NCBI GenBank assembly: GCA_004764695.1
Contig: SMSO01000031.1
Location: 38,436 to 54,793, forward strand
Direction: 5' to 3'
DNA length: 16,358 nt
Source: Schizochytrium sp. TIO01
Taxonomy: Eukaryota; Sar; Bigyra; Thraustochytrida; Thraustochytriidae
The position numbers were made by a program, and so were the translations under genes. This document shows, one piece after another, positions 9,007 through 16,358 of this stretch (position 1 is the first letter of the stretch; the number at the start of each line of letters is the position of its first letter). The notes below the pieces were generated by a model. That model saw only the letters and a program-made list of their open reading frames with translations, was not told where the DNA came from and searched no databases.

Positions 9007-9071
9007 GGTCGGGCCAGTGCAGAGAGTGCGCGGGGCAGCAAAGAACGAGAGTTAATAGGCCAATAACCTTT
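9007..9071 (-). other. Retrotransposon leader (5' LTR to Gag-Pol start)
   Basis: 65 nt between the inner edge of the 5' LTR and the Gag-Pol ATG. It holds the primer-binding site next to the LTR and no upstream ATG on the minus strand, consistent with direct scanning to the ATG at 9006. Confidence 0.7.
9058..9068 (-). promoter_or_regulatory. Primer-binding site, half-tRNA type (initiator tRNA-Met anticodon loop)
   Basis: Three A residues after the LTR end, the minus strand reads GGTTATTGGCC. The reverse complement of the eukaryotic initiator tRNA-Met anticodon stem-loop contains GGTTATGGGCC, so 10 of 11 bases match. The single mismatch is at the first anticodon base. There is no TGGTAT site for the 3' end of the tRNA at the LTR edge. 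Drosophila copia and yeast Ty5 prime from this internal part of initiator tRNA. The tRNA assignment is an inference; the host tRNA is not in the window. Confidence 0.65.
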
Positions 9072-9353
9072 TGTTGAATGCTGTAGAGTGACAGAGACTC
9101 GAAAGGTTGTTTACTTTTTAGGTTGAGGTTGTATAGTTTGAGGTCTGCTGACATACTGCCGGCAGTGAAGAAGTTATTTCTACTCAGTCTCTGTTACACA
9201 TGTCCTTTATTAGTGGCGGCCACCGAGCGGAAAACCGCAACTACTAGTGTTTAGTCCATGTGTCCCTTAGTGAGTATTTGTTTTCTTGATAAAGATTCTC
9301 CTACGTTCTTTGATACTTTTACAGTGGTATTATGGGTTAATACTCGTGTTCAT

Positions 9354-9361
9354 GTATATAA
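9354..9361 (-). promoter_or_regulatory. TATA-like box of the 5' LTR promoter
   Basis: The minus strand reads TTATATAC, about 350 bp upstream of the Gag-Pol ATG and downstream of two telomere-like motifs. It is the best TATA candidate in the LTR. Transcription start would be expected near 9325-9330. No start-site data are available. Confidence 0.5.
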
Positions 9362-9372
9362 TTCGCGAGCAT

Positions 9373-9506
9373 TACCCTAACCCTACTACTGCAAAAGGTA
9401 TAATAAGAAAGTTAAGAGACTCTTTGTTGTCCAATGCTTAACCTTTACCCTAACCCTACCTCTGTAAAAGGTATGATTAGAAAGGCAGGAGACTCCTTGT
9501 TATCCC
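9373..9506 (-). promoter_or_regulatory. Duplicated ~73 bp U3 module with TTAGGG-like motifs (candidate upstream activating sites)
   Basis: Two repeats start at 9373 and 9446. Each holds GTAGGGTTAGGGTA on the transcribed strand, which contains a perfect TTAGGG. They lie 12-90 bp upstream of the TATA-like box, the position of upstream activating sequences. TTAGGG-type motifs are bound by Myb-class telomere-repeat factors in several eukaryotes. A regulatory role here is an inference. Confidence 0.45.
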
Positions 9507-10157
9507 GACTCGGGACCAACAATTCGTCTAGACAACAAAATCCACCCAATTTAACCATCAATGAGTTATAGAATGATGCTTATAGCAAAGTGTTTTCTAT
9601 TTTATTCATAGAGTTAGAACACTACTAAACTCAGCTCTTTCTCCTTATTAATAATATGAGAGACTAAGAAATATCTTTCAAAAGTCAAAAAAATATAATC
9701 ATAATTTTATTTTTTTCTGAACCAACACATTCATCCTGTTGTAAATTGCAACAGCTTTCCAATGGTACCAATCCATGATTAATATATTGCTTCATTATTG
9801 AGAAAATGAATCTTATACTAATCATTATATTCTTTATCCTGCCAACAAATAGAGTAACAACTTAGAGCTTCTTTTCTCAAACTTGAAAAAAGATTCTCGC
9901 TCATAAATCAAATGTGCCTATCTCAACAAGTAATGGGCTATCGAGTGTTTCTTCTAGAAAAGTTCTGTCTATTCTATTGATAAAGTTAGAACACTACTAA
10001 ACTCAGCTCTTTCTCCTTATTAATAATATGAGAGACTAAGAAATATCTTTCAAAAGTTAATAAAAACAAAACCATAATTTTAGTTTTTCTGAACCAACAC
10101 ATCTTCCCTGTTGTAAATGTTTCCAGCTTTCCAATGGTACCACTCGATGATTAATAT

Positions 10158-10179
10158 ATTATCTCATTGTTGAGATAAT
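10158..10179. repeat. Perfect 9-bp hairpin in a satellite monomer
   Basis: ATTATCTCA, loop TTGT, TGAGATAAT. The next monomer keeps 7 bp of the stem (10529-10546). Other monomers have CCCCGTTGTTGAG here and cannot form it. Confidence 0.65.
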
Positions 10180-12647
10180 GAATATTATACTAATCAATTT
10201 ATTCTTTATCCTGCTCACAAATAGTGACAACTTGGAGCTTCTTTTCTGAAGCTTGCAAGTATGTTTTTTCTCATAAATCAAATACACGCGTCTTAACAAT
10301 TCATGAGCTATCGAATGGTGCTTGTAGTAAAGCTCTGTCTATTCTATTGATAAAGTTAGAACACTACTAAACTTGGCTACTTCCCCCTATTAATAATATG
10401 AGAGACCAAAATTAAACTTTCAAAGGTCAGTAAAACTATATATTAAAAGTATTTTTTCTGAGAAAACACATCTACCCTGTTGTAAATGCAAGCAGCCTTC
10501 CAATGGTACCACTCGATGATTAATATATTATCTCATTGTTGAGATATTGAATCTTATACTATTCAATTTACCCTTTATCCTGGTAATAAATAGAGTAACA
10601 ACTTGGAGCTTCTTTTCTCAAGCTTACAAAAATATTTTCAATTATAAATCAGACGCGGCTATCTCAAAAATTCATGATTTATCGAATGGTGCTTGTAGCA
10701 AAGTTCTGTCTGTTCTAGTAATAGAGTTATAACACTACTAAACTCGGTTTCTCCCCCTATTAATAATATGAGAAACAAAGAAATATCTTTCAAAAGTCAA
10801 TAAAACATAGTCATATTTTTTTTTTTCTGAATCAACACATTTATCCTGTTGTAAATTGCAACAGCTTTCCAACGGTACCAATCCATGATTAATATATTGC
10901 TTAATCATTGAGAAAATGAATCTTATACTAATCAATTTTATTCTCTATCCTGCCAACAAATAGAGTAACAACTTAGAGCTTCTTTTCTCAAACTTGAAAA
11001 AAAAAAATTATTCATAAATCAAATGCGGCCATCTCCACAATTTATGCGCTATCGAATGGTTCTTCTAGAAAAGTTCTGTGTACTCTACTCATAGAGTTAA
11101 AACACTACTAAACTCGGTTCCTTCCCCCTATTAATAATATGAGAGACAAAAAATAAACTTTCAAAGGTTAGTAAAACTATATGTTTAAAGTATTTTTTCT
11201 GATAAATTACATCTACCCTGTTGCAATTTCAAGCCGCTTTCCAATGGTACCAGTCCATGATTTATATACTTCCCCGTTGTTAAGAAAATGCATCTTATAC
11301 TAATCATTTAATTCTTTCTTTTGTTATCAAATAGAGTGACAACTTAGAGCTTCTTTTCTCAAGCTTTCAAGAAGCTTTTCTCTCATAAATCAAACGCGGC
11401 CATCTCAACAATTCTTGAGCTATCGAATTGTGTTTGTAGAAAAATTCTGTATATTCTACTCAAAGAGTTAGGACACTACTAAACTCGGCTCCACCCCCCT
11501 ATTAATAATATGAGAGACTAAAGAATAACTTTCAAAGGTCAATAAAACTATATGTTAAAAGTATTTTTTCTGAGAAAACGCATCTAACCTGTTGTAGATC
11601 TTAACAGCTTTCCAACGGTATCACTCTATGATTAATATCTTTCCCCATTGTTGAGAAAATGAATCTTATAGTAGCAAATGTTTTCTTTATCCTGCCAATA
11701 GACAGAGTGACAACTTAGAGCTTCTTTTCTCAAGCTTGCAAGAAGCTTTTCTCTCATAAATTAATTGCACTCATCTCAACAATTCATGCGCTATCGAATG
11801 ATTCTTCTAGAAAAGTTCTGCTTACTCTACTCAAAGAGTTAAAACACTACTAAATCCGGTTCCCGCCCCCTATTAATAATATGAGAGACAAAAAATAATC
11901 TTTCAAAGGTCAGTAGAAACACATTTTAAGAATATTTCAGCTAAGCAAACACCTCAACCCTGTTGTACATTGCCCCAGCTTTCCAACGGTACCCCTCCAT
12001 GATTAATATTTTTCCCCGTTGTTGAGAAAATGAATTTTATACTAGCCGTTCAATTCTCTATCCTGCTCACAAACAGAATGATAACTTGGAGCTTCTTTTC
12101 TCAAGCTTGACAGGGTCTTTTTTCTCACAAATCAAATTCGAGCATCTCAGCAATTCATGTTCTATCAAGGGGTGCCTATAGTAAAGTCCTTTCTATTCTA
12201 TTCATAGAGTTAGAGCATTACTAAACTCAGTTCTTTCTCCCTATTAATGATATGGGCGACTAAGAAATAACTTTCAAAGGTCAGTAAAAATAAATTTTAA
12301 AAAGATTTCGCCTGAGAAAACACATCTACCCTGTTGTTAATCTTAACAGCTTTCCAACGGTATCACCTGATGATTAATATCTTTCCCCGTTGTTGAGAAA
12401 ATGAACCTTATACTAATCATTTTGCTGCTCACAAATAGAGTGGCAACTTAGAGCTTCTTTTCTCAGGCTTGCAAGAAGAGATTCTCTCATAAATCAAATC
12501 CACCCACTTTAACTATTATTCAGCTATCTGACGAGGCTTGTAGCAAAGTTCTGTCTATTGTATTTATAGAGTTACAACACTACTAAACTCGTTTCCTCCC
12601 CATATTAATAATATGAGAGACCAAGAAATAACTTTTAAAGGTCAGTA

Positions 12648-12670
12648 AAAACACATGGGAGATGTGTTTT
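12648..12670. repeat. Perfect 9-bp inverted repeat (duplicate of 2252-2274)
   Basis: Same AAAACACAT / ATGTGTTTT stem with GGGAG loop, unchanged between the two duplication copies. Confidence 0.7.
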
Positions 12671-12776
12671 CTCAGAAACAAATACTTTAACATGTTGCAA
12701 ATTTCAGCAGCTTTCTGATGATACTTGTGAAACATTAATATCTTTAGTGGTTAATGACATATTGTCCCTTGTGAGG

Positions 12777-13836
12777 ATCCATCAACTGCTTGTTTAAATA
12801 AAGTGATAACTAGGAGCTTCTTTTCACAAGCTTGAAAACATATTTTTTCGCAACGATTATGACTCTCCTGTGGTAACAACGACGCACTTCCCGACGGTGC
12901 TTATCGAAAAGACCTAACAATTTTATCAAGAAAGTTATAAAAGTACTAAGTTTAGTTCTTTCTCTTATTAATAATATAGAAGAGTAACATTTTCTTTTAA
13001 AAGTTCGAAAAATACTTTCAAAGATTTGTTTTTTCTGACTCATGCCATCATCCGTATTCTGTATTGCTTGCGCTTTCTACTGATCCAAATCTTTAAATGA
13101 TCAATAAAGTACTTGTGGAGATAATGGGGTTTTGAAGAAGTAGGAGGCTGCTGCCAAATTCCTGGAAGGGTAATTTCTCATAATTTTAGAACGATTTCCC
13201 CTTGAAACCTTCAACAGTACAGCTCTCCATAAATTTTCTAATCTAATGCTGCAAAAATAACATGTGTCTCTCAAGTAGTTGTCGAGAAAATATGTTTTTC
13301 TTTCTTTCTTTCGATAATCCATCAGTTGTTTGATAAAGTGATCACTTGGAGCTTCTTTCCGCAAGCTTGGAAAATTATTTTTTCGCAACGATTATAACTA
13401 TCCTGTGGTAACAACGACGCACGTTCTGTCGGTGCCTGTCAATAAGATCTAGCTATTTTATCCAGAAAGTTACAACAGTACTAAGTTTAGTTCTTTCCTC
13501 TTATTAATAGTATGGAACAGTAACATTTTCTTTTAAAAGTTCGAAAAATACTTTCAAAGATTTGTTTTTTCGCACTCCTGCCATCATCCGTATTCTGTAT
13601 TGCTTGCGCTTTCTACTGATCCAAATCTTTAAATGATCAATAAAGTACTTGTGGAGATAATGGGGTTTTGAAGAAGTGGGAGGCTGCTGCCAAATTCCTG
13701 GAAGGGTATTTTCTCATAATTTTAGAATGATTTCCTCTTGAGAACTTCCACAGTACAGCTCTCCATAAAGTTTCTGATCGAATGGTGCAAGAATAACATG
13801 TGTCTCTCAAGTAGTTGTCGAGAAAAACTGTCTTTC
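12777..13836. repeat. Two ~535-540 bp composite subtelomeric units, proximal copy
   Basis: Same two composite units as 2381-3440, with the GTAC-TAAGTTTAG anchor at 12941 and 13476. The minus-strand frames at 12810-13043, 13101-13388 and 13637-13882 match those of the distal copy. Substitutions between the copies are mostly amino-acid changing and frame lengths differ, so they carry no sign of coding constraint. Confidence 0.85.
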
Positions 13837-15525
13837 TTTCTTTGTTCTCAGTTAAATTAAAAATAATTTTAAAAGATGGCAACTACGTAGGGGTCAAACT
13901 CGATGTTGCCGAGAGTATTTTTCAATTCAGGCACACCAATTCTATGGAAAATTAAATTTCCGATCTAATGATATCATTTTTATGGATCTCACTTCTCATG
14001 GTGTTGACAAAATACCCCTTTATTCAAAGTAATAGTACATTGAGAAAGACAGAGCGAGTTGAAAGAAACGTCTTAACTATACTGTAGGGGTCTTCTGAGC
14101 CATTAATAAAATGTTTTTTAACTTTTGGGCTGTCACAAAGTTCATACTTTCCGAACCCTAGCTCGCAGTCCGAAAACGAAAAACATCGATCAACACCTCA
14201 TCGAGAAAAGACCCCCTCAATAGTATTTTTTCTAACTTTCTTTTTTAAATTAAAAACTTCTGTTCGATTTAAAAGAAAATTAAAAGATGGCAACTACGTA
14301 GGGGTCAAACTCAATGTTGCCGACCGTATTTTTCAATTCTGACACACCTATCCTATGCCAAATTGAATTTTCTATCTAATGAAACCACTTTTATGGATCA
14401 GATAGTTTTTGAAATTGACAAAATACCCCTTTATTCAAAGTAATAGTATATTGAGAAAGACAGAACGAGTTGAAAGAAGCGTTATAAGGATGATGTAGGG
14501 GTCTTCTGAGCCATTAATAAAATGTTTTTTTAATTTTGTGCTGTCACAATGTTCATACTTTCCGAATCCTAGCTCGTAGTTCAAAAACGAAAAACATCGA
14601 TCAACTCATCATCGAGAAAAGACCCCCTCAATAGTATTTTTTCTAACTTTCTTTTTTAAATTAAAAACTTCTGTTCGATTTAAAAGAAAACTAAAAGATG
14701 GCAACTACGTAGGGGTCAAACTCAATGTTGCCGACCGTATTTTTCAATTCTGACACACCTATCCTATGCCAAATTGAATTTTCTATCGAATGAAACCACT
14801 TTTATGGATCAGATAGTTTTTGAAATTGACAAAATACCCCTTTATTCAAAGTAATAGTATATTGAGAAAGAAAGACCGAGCTAAAAGAAACGTCTTAACT
14901 ATACTGTAGGGGTCTTCTGAGCTATTAATAAAATGTTTTTTAACTTTTGGGCTGTCACAAAGTTCATACATTCCGAAACCTAGCTCGCAGTCCAAAAACG
15001 AAAAACATCGATCAACTCCTCATCGAGAAAAGACCCCCTCAATAGTATTTTTTCTAACTTTCTTTTTTAAATTAAAAGCCTTCAGTTAGATTTAAAAGAA
15101 AATTAAAAGAAGGCAACTACGTAGGGGTCAAACTCAATGTTGCTGACAGTATTTTTCAATTCTGACTCACCTATCCTATGCCAAATTGCATTTCCTGTCC
15201 AATGGTACCACTTTTGTGGATCTCACTTTTCTTGGTGTTGATGCAATACCCCTTTGTTCAAAGTAATAATATATTGAGAAAGACAGAGCGAGTTAAAAGA
15301 AACGCATTAACTATGATGTAGGGGTCTTCTGAGCTATCAATCAAACTATTTTTACCTTTCGTGATGCTACAATGTTCATACGTTCTGAAGCCTAGCTCGT
15401 AGTCCAAAAACGAAAATCATCGATCAACTCCTTGTGGAGAAAATACCCCCTCAACAGCATTGTTTTTACTTTCTTTTTTAATTAAAACCTTTTAAACAAT
15501 TCTTTAAATTTTAAAGAAAGCATAA
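13837..15525. repeat. Four tandem ~411 bp satellite units with alternating GGGGT/ACCCC boxes
   Basis: The RTGGCAACTACGTAGGGGTC-like block recurs at 13876, 14287, 14698 and 15110 (spacings 411, 411, 412). In every unit four G/C-quadruplet boxes alternate in orientation at spacings of 125, 72 and 125 bp. The last unit is the most diverged, and similarity fades near 15525. The head of this family also appears truncated at 3441-3617. Confidence 0.92.
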
Positions 15526-16358
15526 AAATATTTTAAATAACCTAACGACGGTTCTCTTTTTAAAACGTACTATTATTTCCTCTATCCATCAACTAGTACT
15601 CACCGTTCCCCAAACTATTTATTTAAAACTCTTTTAACACCTTTGCTTAATATTTTGTCTATATGAGCCTCTAATAATATTTAAAAAATATATATAAAAA
15701 ATTCCTCCACCAAGCTCTGCAATTTTCCTTATCTACTCATTCTTTTTCGTTAACAAATAAATTTTCTTTCTTTTTTTTCTCTACCTTCCTATACTTTCTT
15801 CTAACTTCTTATTTAGTGTTTCCCCCTTGAAAGTTTCCCTCTAACTTTTCCAGCTTATGGTTTACCCCATGTAAAACGTAAGTATAATTTTGTTAAACAA
15901 TATTTAAAGGAAAAAGGCTTTAATAACCTTATTGTTTGCCGTACTTCTGCACTACTACTTGCCTAATTTTTACTTGCTCCAGCAAGCAAACCCAAGACAA
16001 CTTTTCCAAGCTTTGTCTAACTATTGCCGGGAGTCGCTCTAAGAAAGTACTTCAAAAAATCATTCCTCTGGCAAATAAAAAAGGGAGCTCCACCAGTTCC
16101 TTACTTACTTCGAAAAGAATATAGCAAGAACTAATGAAACTCCCTTTCTACTTCATGACTATCTCGTTTCTTTATCTAAACTGTAACCATACTAATCACC
16201 TTCCCAATAATAAACTATCCAACTCCAACGCCCCGCCATTCTTTCCATAACAAACTCTATGCAACACCTCATCTAGTTCTCCTTTCAAAATAGCCTACTG
16301 TTTCCTCTATCAAACCCACTAACAACCCATGTTCCCTGCCCTTGTAATATCCAAAGAA
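15526..16358. other. AT-rich, C-over-G skewed sequence; no gene recognised
   Basis: No satellite similarity and no convincing gene. The plus strand becomes pyrimidine-rich and G-poor: by hand count 16141-16358 has about 73 C and 13 G. The only frame of note (15936-16124) starts with TTG rather than ATG, is 62 codons long and has no recognisable motif. The stretch could be intergenic or intronic sequence of a gene further inside the chromosome. Confidence 0.5.

Larger units (their letters stand above)
3621..9537 (-). mobile_element. Complete copia-type (Ty1/copia) LTR retrotransposon
   Basis: A 5.9-kb element with 466-bp direct LTRs (3621-4086 and 9072-9537) that differ at one base (3823 A, 9274 G). 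Termini are TGTTG...CAACA. On the minus strand the order is 5' LTR, tRNA-like primer site, a single gag-pol frame, polypurine tract, 3' LTR. Integrase before reverse transcriptase places it in copia/Pseudoviridae. Intact coding sequence and near-identical LTRs mean a recent copy. Its base composition is visibly richer in G+C than the AT-rich flanks. Target-site duplication is uncertain: AAAT (3614-3617 and 9538-9541) is a possible 4-bp match, but the flanks belong to different satellite families. Three T residues (3618-3620) also precede the left LTR, as TTT precedes the inner end of the right LTR. Confidence 0.97.
9072..9537 (-). repeat. 5' LTR (promoter-bearing)
   Basis: 466 bp, differing from the 3' LTR only at 9274. 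Read on the minus strand it runs from TGTTG at 9537 to CAACA at 9072. U3 should span 9537 to about 9325: the tandem telomere-like repeats (9373 and 9446) lie upstream of a TATA-like box (9354-9361). An AATAAA at 9206-9211 lies downstream. The outer end abuts AAATCCACCC, which matches the middle of a ~370-bp satellite monomer. Confidence 0.96.
9538..12776. repeat. Proximal subtelomeric satellite array, ~371 bp monomers
   Basis: Nine monomers with anchors at 9620, 9992, 10362, 10733, 11103, 11474, 11845, 12216 and 12578. Spacing is 370-372 bp except for the last step (362). The array starts mid-monomer, 82 bp before the first anchor, directly at the retrotransposon end. Two subtypes are intermixed: one with a CATAATTTTATTTTTCTGAAC-like segment (the first, second and fourth) and one with TTAAAAGTATTTTTTCTGA (several others). 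The minus- and plus-strand frames of ~60 codons inside it are not shared between monomers and I do not treat them as genes. Confidence 0.93.
12007..14013. repeat. Segmental duplication, proximal copy (~2.0 kb)
   Basis: Partner of 1611-3617 at an offset of 10,396 bp, roughly 98% identical overall by hand count. This copy is in continuous register with a monomer array on its left and with the 411-bp array on its right. It therefore looks like the undisturbed arrangement, and the distal copy like the derived or interrupted one. Confidence 0.93.

Noticed and set aside
10547-10935. Frames of 61 (+) and 65 (-) codons in the proximal array
   Set aside because: Not shared by adjacent monomers; AT-rich chance frames.
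13837-15525. Possible CRISPR-like or tRNA array because of regular repeats
   Set aside because: Whole ~411-bp units repeat head to tail without constant repeat/variable spacer structure, and no tRNA cloverleaf is seen; the eukaryotic telomere excludes CRISPR.
15535-15545. AACCTAAC as an interstitial telomere remnant
   Set aside because: Too short (one and a half units) to distinguish from chance in this composition.
15936-16124. 62-codon plus-strand frame
   Set aside because: Begins with TTG rather than ATG, has no recognisable domain and no visible gene context. An exon cannot be excluded but is not supported.

Overview
This window is a eukaryotic chromosome end. It opens with about 430 bp of tandem CCTAA (TTAGG on the G-rich strand), in the orientation expected for a left-hand telomere. 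TTAGG is the common arthropod telomere repeat, and the very AT-rich flanks fit an insect or another arthropod. Some microsporidia also have TTAGG telomeres, so the assignment is an inference. No host gene, tRNA or rRNA is supported anywhere in the window.

Layout: telomere with a variant proximal zone (1-431); short AT-rich spacer (432-599); tandem array of ~365-371 bp monomers (600-2380); two ~535-540 bp composite units (2381-3440); a partial ~411 bp unit (3441-3617); a complete copia-type LTR retrotransposon on the minus strand (3621-9537); a second array of ~371 bp monomers (9538-12776); the same two composite units (12777-13836); four ~411 bp units (13837-15525); AT-rich, C-over-G skewed sequence with no recognised gene (15526-16358). 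The three subtelomeric repeat families share sequence modules and look derived from one ancestor. A ~2.0 kb block (1611-3617) recurs at 12007-14013 with a constant offset of 10,396 bp. It brackets the retrotransposon.

The retrotransposon is the only real gene content. Its two LTRs are 466 bp each and differ at one base. Between them is one uninterrupted 1670-codon Gag-Pol frame with Gag, two zinc knuckles, aspartic protease, HHCC/DDE integrase, reverse transcriptase and RNase H in copia order. All catalytic residues I looked for are present, so the copy is young and possibly active. Four features stand out. The primer-binding site resembles the anticodon loop of initiator tRNA-Met (half-tRNA priming, as in Drosophila copia and yeast Ty5). 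The reading frame runs 30 codons into the 3' LTR. The LTR has two TTAGGG-type telomere-like motifs, one of which is also the end of the reading frame. The insertion lies exactly where two different subtelomeric repeat families meet, so insertion and rearrangement may have been one event.
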